A stretch of DNA of 64,000 nt from Diaporthe sp. PMI_573 (lineage: Eukaryota; Ascomycota; Sordariomycetes; Diaporthales; Diaporthaceae): contig JAJTUP010000104.1 of assembly GCA_021399435.1 (NCBI GenBank), forward strand, positions 1 to 64,000, read 5' to 3'. The notes beneath the pieces were generated by a model, which did not search any database, was not told the DNA's origin, and saw only the letters and a list, made by a program, of their open reading frames with translations. This document shows positions 42,513-53,757 of the stretch, piece after piece; within the stretch, counting starts at the first letter, position 1, and each line of letters begins with the position of its first letter. The position numbers and the translations under genes are program-made.

Positions 42513-44038
42513 GGCATCTGGTTTTTCCTCTATATAGGGTCAATTGGCCCCGGAAAGTGGCCAAATATGGTTCTGGTGATAATTTTCTTGGTGTTGTCTC
42601 CCGTCTCCAAACTATTGCTTAGTCAGCACAAAAACATCTGGCGTCGCGCCGTCGCGGTGACGCGGTGCTCAACAAATTTCACCAAGACTTTGTCACAAGT
42701 CATCAATTCCTCCACCAATTCTTGAGCTTTCGTACCGAAACAATGGATAAAGGGCGAGACCTACATCTACGAATCAGACAAGAATTTCTCTCCTATTCTC
42801 AATAAACTTCGGCCTGCACACCGTTTAGGGCCCGATCATTTTGAGACTGTTGCCGACAGGGCAACCACTTCGTATAAGCACAACGCCAAGTTGCCCTGCC
42901 AACAGCCAAGTCTCCCTCCGTATATCTCATCTGCCTCATCGTCCTGTAGCCAACCAGACGAAGAACTGCCATTGGTAACCCTGGGCAGCCCAATTTGCTC
43001 CAGCTCCCCATCAACAGGAGCTTCTGTTAAACTTAACGCCAACACCAAATCGACAAGGCCTATCAGGTGTAGAAAGCCTTATCCGCTCGCAGTAGACTTC
43101 TTTGGAGACAGCTCGTAGTCTCCTAATGCAGCAGAACTGTGGACTCCTCGACATCAATTCTTTTAAAACTGGATGGAACGACACTCAAGAACATAGAAAA
43201 TTGCATCAATGGCAAAGTTGATATCGTGGAAATAGCACCAAGTGGTCATGTAGTCAGCGTTAGTGTACAAATAATCAGAACTTCTATTGCTCCTCAAATA
43301 CCGCTCTGATGCTTCTTCCAAGCGATCAACACCTATTGTGGTCGCGTATGCAGTTGATCAAGGAGTGCCTCGATTCGGCCGACACCTTAACCACAAGGAT
43401 GAGCCGTCCTGCTCCTTACCGAAAGCTCGGGCAGGGAGAGGGAGGCCGGTCTCTTCTTCATTTTGAGTTGTTAATGTATGTCGCGCACATGGCAGTGCCT
43501 CACCTCGCAGTCAAGCAGAGGGAGTTTAAGGTGGACCGCACCCGGTAAATCACTTCTACCTGTTAGCTATGACCGGGAAGGAATCATGAAGTCTTGACAC
43601 AATGGGAGGCCTCAAGAAATTAAACCTCAGCCAGATTTACACGATCTGTACTTAGAAAAGACTGGCCTGGAATTTATCAGAGGCCTTGAGTTGCAAGGAT
43701 CCAGCCCGGGTCACGCTAGACATATCTTAATTTTTGTTGAAGTTAAAGCTATTCATGAAGCCTCTGGTCTCGAATGGTCCTCAGAATTCGGCCCTTGAGC
43801 AAAACGAGGTGCTCGGATTATAAAATGCTCGACACAAGACCTATACATAACTTTAAATCATGAATTTCATTTCATAAACAGAACTCACCTTATTTTATCC
43901 CAGATCTTCAAATAAGGAACACAATATGCATTATAACCTACAGAACCGTGAACGCTGAATGACTATATATACCTCGGTCCAGCACAGCATGAGGCCTCAG
44001 GAGCTTTTGATTTTCCCTGAATATATACCGGTTTCGCC
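42513..44038. other. Gene-poor region with unidentified coding debris
   Basis: 43135-43306 (plus) keeps an open frame with SILLKLDGTTLKNIENCING and IAPSGHVVSVSVQIIRT, which looks like real protein but has no start and was not identified. The rest shows only short frames. A TATATATA box at 43964-43971 belongs to the next gene. Confidence 0.35.
43964..43971 (+). promoter_or_regulatory. TATA box of the 44039 gene
   Basis: TATATATA about 70 bases before the ATG at 44039. Confidence 0.45.
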
Positions 44039-44719
44039 ATGTCAACATCTGCTTTAGAAGCCCGCCGGGCCGAGCTGGTACGGCTAAGTCATTTCTGGAG
44101 ACAGCGATATTTGGTTGAGGCATTTACCACATTCGAATTAGCATCTCGAGTTCTAAACAGCGATGAGATTACGTTAGTAGGTGATCCTGTCTTTTGGCAA
44201 GGGACATGCAGAGATGTAAATGCTGCGCTCAATAGCGTTCTAGGACTTGATTTCGGATTCTTCGTTGGGGTCAAACAGCAGTTATCCACATTGCTACAGG
44301 TTTGGAATCTAGTGCTCGAAGAGAAAACATCCTTTGACGCTTACGGAATGGATCCTACTATGTCTCGTGAATGCCAAGAAGCATTAATCTTGGCTGGAAA
44401 AGTGATTTCTGGTAGGGCAGGCATCGCGCCTGATGAGGAGTCGAATTTGTCATCACAAACCCAATCAGGATCTCCTATGAGTTTAGATGAGATATACGCA
44501 AGGACGCCCGACTTTATTAGTGCTAATAATTCGGAACATTTAGCGAAGATGGACCTTGACGGTTCATCCTTGTTTAACAAATGGGATAATCAGCATGATG
44601 GGGGTGATCGTCAGGCCATGGCAAGTTTTCTAGACGAGGAGAAAGGGTCCGGGCGCGGTGCCGTACGTCGGGTGGAGGGTATACAAACCTGTTCAAGTGG
44701 TGGGGCATCAAGCTGCTGA
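44039..44719 (+). CDS. Hypothetical protein, 226 aa
   Basis: One intact exon beginning MSTSALEARRAELVRLSHFW in good context (GCCATGTCAA) downstream of a TATA box. The first 120 residues are helical with hydrophobic faces (FWQGTCRDVNAALNSVLGLD, QQLSTLLQVWNLVLEE). The second half is Ser/Asp-rich and likely disordered, ending in a Gly/Ser/Cys tail. There is no signal peptide, membrane segment or recognised domain. It is followed about 235 bases later by the membrane-protein gene in the same direction. Confidence 0.5.
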   Translation: MSTSALEARRAELVRLSHFWRQRYLVEAFTTFELASRVLNSDEITLVGDPVFWQGTCRDVNAALNSVLGLDFGFFVGVKQQLSTLLQVWNLVLEEKTSFDAYGMDPTMSRECQEALILAGKVISGRAGIAPDEESNLSSQTQSGSPMSLDEIYARTPDFISANNSEHLAKMDLDGSSLFNKWDNQHDGGDRQAMASFLDEEKGSGRGAVRRVEGIQTCSSGGASSC

Positions 44720-44953
44720 CCAGTAAGCTTCCAGGTCGTCGCTAGTGAAGGTGGTTGGCCCCTCATTCTGCAATACACGGTAATGGTGTATACTCGGGAG
44801 CCACAGCGGTGTCGTGTACAAAAGGCGGCATGAAGCCCCAACAAACCTTGTCCTTCCTTTTACTTTTTCCCTAGCTTGCCTCTGACCTCCTTCCTACAGC
44901 GTGATTGTGGCAAGGTTTCCTATGTCCTATTGTTTTCTTTTCACGCACTATAA

Positions 44954-45521
44954 CATGAAATTCAACGAATATACGCTTCTGATCCTCCATGCTGCTATTG
45001 CTGTCTTTAGCGCAGCCACGCTGGCATTCGACATCTACACAGTCTGCCAATCCCTCGGCTGGCTCTACGATTTTGCGCATCTCTACAAATACGAGAGCAG
45101 TGAATGGAACTGGATGGTGGCAATCCTTGTCCTTTCCATTCTTAGCCCCCTGGCCGACGCGTGTTCTGTCGTTTGGAATGTTTACAGAGTTTGCCAAATA
45201 TATGGATACCACGACGCGGACGGTACACAATTTTTCATTATCATCTGGTCGCTATTCGAGCTTGGGGGGAATCTGCCGCATCTGATTGCCTTGCGGATTC
45301 ATGGCTGGTCAGACATTCTACGCGAGGCGAGCCACCCAGATCACGCTGCCGCCATGAACATGGTCCAACGCTACCGGATGGCTATCGTCATCTTTTATGC
45401 GGCGGTTGCCGGTATTTTTGAATGCCACCATCACAAGGGTCACATCGTTGCAGGCTTGAGTCCTGATGTGTTGTCCAACCCTCGTCCCAATTATTGTATG
45501 GCTCTGGCAGGAAGTTTCTAA
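44954..45521 (+). CDS. Four-helix integral membrane protein, 188 aa
   Basis: The frame is open from 44901, but the Met at 44954 (MKFNEYTLLILHAAIAVFSA) puts the first membrane helix at the N-terminus and is preferred. Four hydrophobic segments are visible: LLILHAAIAVFSAATLAF, WMVAILVLSILSPLADA, FFIIIWSLFELGGNLPHLI and MAIVIFYAAVAGIFE. Between them are short polar loops with Trp, Tyr and charged residues. A His-rich stretch (ECHHHKGH) follows the last helix. No family was recognised. It may be a fungal plasma-membrane or vacuolar protein of unknown role. Confidence 0.5.
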
Positions 45522-45547
45522 CAAAGTGGGAAACGAATTCTAGGCCT

Positions 45548-46600
45548 CTCGGACCACACTGATAGTCCAGTGTAACTCGACCAGACTGACCAGTAGTTCA
45601 GTGCGAGGGCCGCAGACTAACAGTGGCACTATTAGTGCGCCCAAGCCCTTCCAAGTTTGTGGCCCACTGCGGAGTACCCAGCCAGGACGTACGCGGTCCA
45701 ATGCGTCGAGAGCGCGCGCCGCGGGGTTTCAAAGATGGCGCTAAAGGAGTGTCAACAAATACAGCCAGTGTGCCGTGTTTGTCGCAACTGAAACCATCCG
45801 TCCTAAAACTTACATGTTCAACAGTATCCTAATTTTGTAGCTTTGGAATGGGCTATCTGGCTGATTGCAAGAAGCATGTACTGCCTGAGAGACGATGAAG
45901 TGTGTGTTATCTCAGTGGCGAACCTTAAGCCGACGAGTTAAGAGATACCAACCCTGCCATTACAGATAGGCGGGGTACCAGGTAACTTCTATCCAATACC
46001 TGTAGGGTAGGTTGGGCTGGGATTGCATCGTCCTGAGCGAAGCCGTTGAGATGCCAATCACGCTAATCTCTTTGAGAATCACAGTCAAACTAGTGAGATT
46101 ATAACCACTGGCTTGCTCAGAGCTTCTGTTTCGTATCGATTCCATCGTAGTCTGAGATAGAATGGCAGATTGTTGTGTCCGGTCGAGTAATGTGTATCGT
46201 ACCAATCATGGCCCCCAGTTTCTGCGTCAACGTGGTTCGATTACTGACTACGTCCCATCCCAAAGCGCAGATTAAGTCAATTACAGTCCGCCCAAAAGGC
46301 TATCTATCGTTCTTATTGAAGACAGGAGCCCACAGGAGGCAGCCTGAGAGGCACGGGGAGTGCCCAGCCGCAAGTGGGGCTATTATGTTCGGACTAATAG
46401 TGTAAACTACAGTTTGCACTGTAGTTTAGTTTCAACCTTGAGGGACGGACCAATAGTTCAGTTTGCATATCTCAGGCAAACTGGCAGTTCAGTGTAGCTA
46501 AGTCAAACGGACTGGCAGTTTAGTGTGACCAAGGCAAACGCACTAAATGAGCAGTTTGAGGCTTTCACACGCACTGGTTGCACTATTAGGAGCCCTGATA
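45548..46600. repeat. Unclassified repeat-bounded segment of about 1 kb with subterminal AGTTCAGTGT motifs
   Basis: Both ends carry clustered copies of a motif close to ACTGRCAGTTCAGTGTGACC (left about 45557-45605, right about 46450-46530). A 16-base direct repeat, GCACTATTAGTGCGCCC versus GCACTATTAGGAGCCC, lies at about 45627 and 46580. A perfect 11-bp inverted repeat with a 4-base loop (TAAACTACAGT, TTGC, ACTGTAGTTTA) lies at 46403-46428. The interior has no convincing gene. The layout suggests a non-autonomous mobile element, type unknown. Confidence 0.45.
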
Positions 46601-46812
46601 GGTACATGTACTTTACAGAATGTATATACAACATTTTGAACTCAAATCGGTGGATGTAAAGCGCGGAGCGCCAGAATGCGGTGTTAAAACCACAACCATG
46701 TGTGGGTATGATTGCACTATGGGGGTGATAGGAATACCAATATAGGAGACGTCGAGGAATTACTCAACCGCTAGAGAGGTTCGAAGGCAAGGCGTCAGTC
46801 GGGTATCAATAT

Positions 46813-47060
46813 TTACAAGTCTGTGGGGTGGCCGATGTTCCACTCCAGCGTGTTGAGGACGTGCATCTCCATCTGGGTGAACATGCCAGCGTCGTACAGG
46901 CCGCTAGACATGCTGTTGAGCTCGTTGATCGAGGGAACACAGTCCTTCTCGTCACCGTATTTGGCAGCAATCAGGAGGGCGGCGCAGCCAACCTGAATAT
47001 GTACTTCTGGGAGCAAACCACGCATCGTTCTGCACCTATCAATAGAGTAATGCCCGACTG
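46813..47060 (-). pseudogene. Cyclin-box fragment
   Basis: The minus strand encodes VGCAALLIAAKYGDEKDCVP and MFTQMEMHVLNTLEWNIGHP, the core of a fungal G1/S-type cyclin N-terminal domain in which Cys-Ala-Ala-Leu and IAAKYE/GD are hallmarks. Just upstream YSIDR is also recognisable, but the RVVY..HYQL segment that should link them is readable only in a neighbouring frame. A stop follows directly after GHPTDL, where intact cyclins continue. No start is found. It is a short degraded fragment. Confidence 0.6.
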
Positions 47061-48032
47061 ATGATAGTGTTCCATTAGAGCTGATTTTAGAGTTCAAATA
47101 TTACTCACCTAAAACAACGGGTGGTAACCCAGATTTATGCCAGCGCAAGTACCATGCACTGTCCTCTCTACCTTTGAGTCTCCCCCAATAGCTTTAATTC
47201 GGTAGCAGCTGCAGCCATCTGAATGGTACAGATTATTGACGAAGTACATTACATCTGTTATAGAGCTTCTGTAAGTTGCACACGCAAAGTACAATGCATA
47301 TGTGTCTAAATATACATTCTTTTGTGGCTGAAACTCTCTCATCCCTAGCTGAGCAGGACACCTATGAATACTAACACGTCTAAGTTGCTAAACTAACATT
47401 ATTATGAATTGTTTACAGTCAAAGGCGAAGTGGGCTTCGCGAAAATCTTTAGTTAACATTTTTAGTAGTGGTGGTGTGGGTCCGGGGCTTAGGTGGCTTG
47501 GCAGATCACGGTTGTAGCGGCCGGGTACTCAACGGACGAATCGCAAACAGAGCTAGGACTGGCTGGTAGTCTGCCTGGGTCCAGTCCACAAACTGCTTGG
47601 GTCCCCTTTCTGCCCTCCCGTCGTTCGTCCCATACGTACCTATCCCGTCTTGTCTCCCTGTATTGCACCGCACGGAACGGATATCTACGCATCGTGGTCG
47701 GATTCTGTGCAATATACCTTGATCAATCTTAGCCCAGGCAGACTTGCCCATAGTGTTAATGCGTGAGCCGCCTATCACGACCGGAGGCCTGTGGGCTGTG
47801 CTGCTGACTGCATATTGCATGTTGCACAAACCCCCGCTCCTTGCCAACCCGTCGTGATCACGCTGAGTCGTTTCTATTTCGCGTTTCCCTCTTCACCCTG
47901 AAGATCATAATAGTTGATTCAGTCCATACCTCTGTTGGTATACTCCTATAGCAACAACATCGAGCTCGATATTGATTGTTACTTCGTCAAGTCCAAGGCT
48001 GCCACAGCGTGCAGTCATGTTTGCCTTCCTCC
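47061..48032. other. No gene recognised
   Basis: Short overlapping frames on both strands only. Confidence 0.45.
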
Positions 48033-48387
48033 TTAATTCGCAATTTTCTTTCCAAAAAAACAGAGTACGGGTCTAATCGCTTCGCTTTGGTGTTTAGACC
48101 AGCCTGCCCTGGCTACTCCTTCGGCGCCACATCTCCAGGGCGCATCTATGCCGCGCGCGGCAAGCGCGCCGTCGTAGACTGCTTGCAGACCGGCGGTCTC
48201 TGAACTCCCCTTGGGACCCTTGACATGCAGGACAAAATTGGGGCAGAGAAGATCCAAGGCTGTCGTGGGAAATATGACCTTTCTGAGAGCGTCACGGCCT
48301 GACTTTTGCAGTGTCCCCGGTCGGGCCCCATAAGCGCGATCTGGATTTCCGGAGACAAGGTTGGGCAGCAAGGGGCAGGAGATTAGT
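48033..48387 (-). pseudogene. Fragment of a fungal-specific protein family of unknown function
   Basis: The minus-strand frame contains DRAYGARPGTLQKSGRDAL, then LLCPNFVLHVKGPKGSSETA and LQAVYDGALAARGID. This resembles a segment common in uncharacterised Pezizomycotina proteins (a YxGARPEQL start, PNFFLxxKGPDG, then RQAxYDGALGARGM). The part after GID no longer matches and no start is present, so this is a remnant. Recognition is from memory of the pattern and no domain name is asserted. Confidence 0.45.
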
Positions 48388-48910
48388 CAGTATAACATGG
48401 CCCTACTAACGTTCGCCGTGTCTAGGCCCAGGGTAGTACCCTGGATGATTCCGTCCAGAACCCTCGATCGCGCTGCCTCTGAAGTCGCCAGATTCTGCGC
48501 GTTGCGAAACCTCTTCCAGTTCTCAACAGTGAAGGTCTGCAGCTCTAACGAGGCGCGGCTGGTACCGCAAATCACCGGGCGAATTTTCTCCAGATTGTCA
48601 GGCGGTGGTGTAGCTGCGCTGTGGGATTTTGTGCAAGTCGAAGCTCATTTGATATAACCAGGGTGGCCAGTTCCTTGTTGGCGCTATTAAGGAACTGGTA
48701 AGTTGTGTGTGATACGGCTGTATCTTATTGAGTGGGCGGGCTATTCGGAAGAGACGGCAATATGAGGAATACATCTCTCCTACATCAACGAGGTTAAGCA
48801 AGGGTCGGACATATTCCCCGTCCACGCTAAGCCCTATTCATACTATTGTAGATGCTCAAGATGGTTAAAACATACCACAATCCCGCCGCCGGCCAACACC
48901 CTTTCCTTCT
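48388..48910. other. No gene recognised
   Basis: The minus-strand frame 48387-48575 may be a further remnant of the same family as 48033-48387, but it has no clear motif. Confidence 0.35.
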
Positions 48911-48914
48911 GTGG

Positions 48915-49378
48915 CAACTCCTGTTGCTTATCCCTCCCTCCCGAGGCTGACCCGCTGACAGTATCTTTCATTCGAAAGGTATTAGATGTCGAGAAGCCGG
49001 ACCTAGTGGTTCTCACTGGAGATCAGCTGCACCATGACATTCCCGACAGCCAGTCTGCCCTCTTCGAAGTGGTTGCTTCTATCATTGAGCGTTCAATCCC
49101 ATTCGCGGCCATCTTTGGCAATCATGATAGTGAGGGCATCCACGCGTTATCTCGTTAGTATCTTCCAAGGGAGCCATCACATCAGATATGTACATTTTAC
49201 TCACTATATTGTAGGCGCGGCACAAATGTCACTACTTCAAAATCTGCCTTCTAGCCTCTGCGAGCCAGGCCCGAAGGAAATTGATGGTGTAGGCAACTTC
49301 TACCTTGAGGTCCTTGCTCCGGAGCCACCAGAATTAATGGCAAAAACTGTGGTTACACATAGAGGACTGGTGAAATAG
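48915..49378 (+). pseudogene. Dcr2-like calcineurin-type phosphoesterase fragment, two exons
   Basis: Exon one (about 48915-49152) reads EADPLTVSFIRKVLDVEKPD and LVVLTGDQLHHDIPDSQSAL, followed by IPFAAIFGNHDSEG. The GDQ and GNHD blocks are metal-binding motifs of calcineurin-like phosphatases of the Dcr2/purple acid group. A GTTAGT..TTGTAG intron leads to exon two from about 49215: AAQMSLLQNLPSSLCEPGPK, then DGVGNFYLEVLAPEPP, as expected for this family. The frame then ends within a few dozen codons, well before the later His metal ligands. The N-terminal D-x-H motif is also missing, so the enzyme would be inactive. Confidence 0.65.
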
Positions 49379-49695
49379 AATTGTGTTGGGTGGGGTTTGA
49401 GGGGCTTCGTACTCATGGAGTCCGTATTAGCATTAGTAGCCTCGGGAAAGCTAGCTTCATTATCCTGCTACAGAGAATATTATAGAACTTTCTACCTGTC
49501 ATCATCATCACTCTTTTATGTCTTGGTGTCGTAGATTGGTCCATTTTCAAGAGCACTTGGTGCTCTCTGCCCTGCAGACTTCAAGCTTGCCCTCGTGTAA
49601 CCTGGCTTGTGTCGACGCCACACCACCGCCACAGCACAGTTGTCACATGCCAAGCTGTAATCACGTGGACGGCTTGAAACATCTTGGCTGTTGAA

Positions 49696-49703
49696 TATAT
49701 AAG
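49696..49703 (+). promoter_or_regulatory. TATA box of the NLR gene
   Basis: TATATAAG lies about 195 bases before the ATG at 49899; a pyrimidine-rich stretch follows at 49730-49760. Confidence 0.4.
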
Positions 49704-49898
49704 ATAGCCTTATTACCCCGCATCGTGACATCCTTTCACCTCTCTCCTTTTCCATCACTCCGTATCAGTATGCGCACTAGCCCTGAGAGCTGGGACTAAC
49801 CTCAGCAGACGAGTGCTCGTCTCTTCCCCTAGGCTGCCGCCTTGAGCCTCCGAGAGCCTATTCTACCACATGCGCCTGTTGAAACTCCCCACGAAATA

Positions 49899-52800
49899 AT
49901 GCGTCTTTTGCGACACGGCGACACGGGCGAAATTAGCTTCACGAAGGACTTGGTGGGCGATGATCCCATACCTCCCTATGCGATCCTTTCGCATACTTGG
50001 CAGGAAGGCGAAGAGGTCACCTTTAAAGATTTGACAGACGGCACTGGACGGGACAAGGCTGGCTACAACAAGATCTGGTTCTGCGGACAACAGGCTGAAT
50101 GCGATGGCTTACATTACTTTTGGGTGGATACCTGCTGCATCGACAAATCAAACTCTGGTGAACTTCGGGAGGCGCTTAACTCTATGTTTCGCTGGTACCA
50201 GAATGCCGAGAAATGTTACGTCTACCTATCAGATGTTTCAACGGCTAAGCGAAAAGCAAGTGACGGAGTCTCTGAATCTTCCTGGGAGCCTGCTTTTCGA
50301 GTGAGCAGATGGTTCACTCGAGGTTGGACGCTTCAAGAGCTTCTTGCCCCAGGTTCGGTCGAGTTTTTCTCCCAAGAATGGAAGAAGCTTGGTGATAAGA
50401 GGCTATTGATGCAGCAAGTCCACAAAATAACAGGAATTCCGGAATCGGCGCTTCAAGGAGCCCCTTTGTCTCAATTCAGCATCAATGAGCGATTGTCATG
50501 GATAGAAAACCGCCAGACAAAGCTTGAAGAAGACAGGGCGTACTCATTACTGGGTATTCTAAGCGTTTACATACCCCCTCTCTATGGCGAAGGAATGGCG
50601 AGGGCGTTTAAGCGGCTCATGGATGAGATCGACAAGCGGGACAAGTGTATCCAAGACTTACGCCTTACCGATCCTTGTGATGACAAGAAGCGCATCGAGG
50701 AAACCAATGGTGGCTTGCTGAAGGACTCGTACCGCTGGATCCTCGAAAACTCCGACTTTCACCGATGGCGTAACGACACGCAGAGCCGATTGCTATGGAT
50801 CAAGGGCGATCCCGGCAAAGGCAAGACGATGCTGCTCTGCGGCATCATCAATGAGTTGAGCAACTCAATGGCTAAGACAAACCAGCTGTCCTACTTCTTC
50901 TGCCAGGCTACGGACTCGCGAATCAACAACGCCACGGCTGTATTGCGAGGTCTGCTATACTTGATTGTCAACCAGCAGCCATCTCTTGTCTCGCATATAC
51001 GGAAGAAACACGATCACGCACAGAAAGCGCTCTTCGAGGATGCGAATGCCTGGGTCGCCTTGTCCGAGATCTTCATAAACATCCTGCAGGACCCAAGCTT
51101 GAACAGCACGTACTTGATCGTTGATGCGCTTGACGAATGCGTAACGGATTTGCCGAAACTGTTAGACTTCATCATGCAGAACTCGTCTGCATCTTCTCGT
51201 ATTAAGTGGATGGTTACATGCCGCAACGAGGTCTCTATTGAGCAGAGACTACAGTGTCATGATTCCGGGACGAGGTTGAGTCTAGAGCTCAAAGAAAACG
51301 CCGCGCAAGTGTCCTACGCCGTTGATGTGTACATCGACCATTGCCTTTCAGAACTACCAAAAATTCAACACAACCTCCGAGAGTTGGTGCGAGAAAAAAT
51401 GCAACAAAAGGCTGGTGGCACTTTTCTCTGGGTGTCTCTTGTCATTAAAGAGCTGAAGGAGGTGATGGCCTGGGAAGTGCTACAGGTTCTCGACGAGGTG
51501 CCAACAGAGTTGAAAGAACTATACCGTCGGATGATGAGGCAAATCGAACGGTTGCCGCGTCAATATCCAAAACTTTGCCGACAGGCTCTCTCTACCGTTG
51601 TCGCTGCTTACCGTCCGCTACAGCTGCAGGAGTTGCATCTTTTATCGGACTTGCCTACCCAGGCCCAGGATGTAAATGAAGTCACTATTGCGGTTGTGAA
51701 GATGTGTGGCTCATTCCTTACAATACGAGAAGGCAATGTCTACGTCATCCATCAATCAGCTCGGGACTTTTTATTTGGTGAAGCAAGCCATAATATCTTC
51801 CCGTGTGGGACCGAAGATGTTCACCAGACCATCTTCTCTAGATCGCTCCAGGTCCTGTTCAAGACGCTCCGACGAGACATGTACAGCCTATGTACGCCAG
51901 GATATCCTGCTGAGCAGGTTAAGCCGCCGGACCCGGACCCACTGGCAGCGTCACGCTACTCGTGTATCTACTGGGTCGATCACCTCTGTGACTGGAATCC
52001 TAATCCTCATGCGAATCACAGGGACGTCCTGCAGGATAGAGGCATTATCGACAACTTTGTACGAAAAAAGTACCTCTACTGGCTGGAGTCTCTCAGCATT
52101 TGCAGAAGCATGTCAGAGGGGTTAGTTTCTATGGCGAAACTTGAGGCTTTAGTGGAGGTAATCCTTGGATCAGCGATGCTATCTATGTATGGTATGGACT
52201 GACATAACCTAGGGGAGAGCAGATGCATCCGCATTGATTGAATTAGTTCGAGACGCGCGTCGATTTATTAGGTATCACAAGCAGACAATCGAGAACAGTC
52301 CTCTCCAGGCATATGCGTCTGCACTCGTGTTTAGCCCAACCCACAGCCTGATACGGTGTCTTTTCAAAGAGGAGGAGCAGAAGGGGATAACAATTAAGCC
52401 GGCTATGGGGGATAAATGGAGTCCCTGCCTCCAGACGCTCGAGGGCCATAGTGGTGTGGTCACCTCGGCGGCCTTCTCCCACGACTCGACACGGCTCGCA
52501 TCGGCGTCCCATGATGAGACGGTCAAGATCTGGGATGCGAGCAGTGGCGGCTGCCTCCGGACACTCAAGGGCCATAAGGGTCAGGTCACCTCAGTGGCCT
52601 TCTCCCACGACTCGACACGGCTCGTATCGGCGTCATCTGACGAGACGGTCAAGATCTGGGATGCGAGCAGTGGCAATTGCCTCCAGACGCTCAAGGGCCA
52701 TAGTGATGTGGTCACCTCGGTGGCCTTCTCCCACGACTCGACACGGCTCGCATCGGCGTCATCTGACGAGACGGTCAAGATCTGGGATGCGAGCAGTGGC

Positions 52801-53757
52801 AATTGCCTCCAGACGCTCAAGGGCCATAGCGTTGATGTCACCTCGGTGACCTTCTCCCACGACTCGACACGGCTCGCATCGGCGTCATCTGACGAGACGG
52901 TCAAGATCTGGGATGCGAGCAGTGGTAATTGCCTCCAGATGCTCAAGGGCCATAGTGGTGTGGTCACCTCGGTGGCCTTCTCCCACGACTCGACACGGCT
53001 CGCATCGGCGTCATCTGATAAGACGGTCAAGATCTGGGATGCGAGCAGTGGCAACTGCCTCCAGACGCTCGAAGGCTATAGCTCGTGGGTCTTGTCAGTG
53101 GCCTTCTCCCACGACTCGGCACGGCTCGCGTTGGCGCTCTTAGGCGGCACGGTCGGGATCTGGAATGCGAGCAGTGGCGATTGCCTCCAGACGCTCGAGG
53201 GCCACAGCAGCTCCGTCAACTCGGTGACCTTCTCCCACGACTCGGCACGGCTCGCGTCAGGGTCCGATGACGAGACGGTCAAGATCTGGAATGCGAGCAG
53301 TGGCGATTGCCTCCAGACGCTCAAGGGCCATAGTGATGTGGTCACCTCGGTGGCCTTCTCCCACGACTCGACACGGCTCGCATCGGCGTCATCTGACAAG
53401 ACGGTCAAGATCTGGGACGCGAGCAACGGCGCGTACCTGCAGACGTTCAAGATTGGCAAAGTGCTCCACAACATATCATTCGACACCACTGGCTCGTATC
53501 TACACACTGAAATTGGTGCTGTCAGTATTAGTGCAACACCATTAGTTCCAAGTAGTACACCGACTATCATAGAGTCCCAGCACCCTAAATATCAAGGCCT
53601 AGCGTTGAGTGCAGATGGGACCTGGATAACACATAATTCAGAGAACCTAGTATGGCTACCGTTAGAGTATCGGCCATCATGTTCAGCGATGATAGGGAAG
53701 AAAATTGGCATTGGTGTTGCAAATGGAAGAGTCTGGATATGCCAAAGTTTAACTTGA
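49899..53757 (+). CDS. HET-NACHT-WD40 STAND receptor (HET-E/HET-D/HNWD type), 1,267 aa
   Basis: Two exons, 49899-52157 and 52213-53757, with a 55-bp intron (GTAATC..CTAG, branch-like CTGAC); splicing joins ..LEALVE to GRADASALIELVRD in phase. The ATG at 49899 gives the usual MRLL start; the open frame upstream has no ATG. Residues of about 25-150 form a HET domain (YAILSHTWQEGEEV, FWVDTCCIDKSNSGEL, RGWTLQELLAPGSVEFF). A NACHT NTPase follows with Walker A GDPGKGKT at about 303-310 and Walker B LIVDALDEC at about 406-414. Residues of about 825-1160 are eight WD40 repeats of 42 aa. Such proteins recognise non-self or other cues through the WD face and, via the HET domain, trigger heterokaryon-incompatibility cell death. 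All parts are intact and a TATA box is present, so the gene is probably functional. Confidence 0.92.
52426..53433 (+). repeat. Eight in-frame 126-bp WD40-coding tandem repeats
   Basis: Units start at 52426, 52552, 52678, 52804, 52930, 53056, 53182 and 53308. Each begins with TGCCTCC(A/G)GA and encodes CLQTLKGHSxxVTSVAFSHD followed by STRLASASSDETVKIWDASS. Units 2-5 and 8 are nearly identical at DNA level; unit 6 is the most divergent (YSSWVLSV and LALLGGTVGIWN). Differences concentrate at the residues after GHS and around SASSDE, which lie on the ligand-facing side of WD propellers. A partial, divergent ninth unit follows from 53434. Confidence 0.95.

Noticed and set aside
46770..46800. tRNA B-box-like GGTTCGAAGGC
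   Set aside because: No matching A box, acceptor stem or anticodon arm could be built around it.
49842..49898. NLR start at 49842
   Set aside because: That codon is TTG; the first ATG in frame (49899) gives the usual MRLL beginning of HET-domain NLR proteins.
52158..52233. Frameshift between the NACHT and WD40 halves of the NLR gene
   Set aside because: A 55-bp GT..AG intron (52158-52212) with a CTGAC branch-like site joins the halves in phase and restores the family-typical GRADASALIELVRD sequence.
52581..53054. Minus-strand repetitive frame opposite the WD array
   Set aside because: Antisense reading of the WD repeats; repetition follows from the coding strand.
52426..53433. CRISPR-like or satellite array
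   Set aside because: The 126-bp units are in frame and encode canonical WD40 repeats; there are no spacers.
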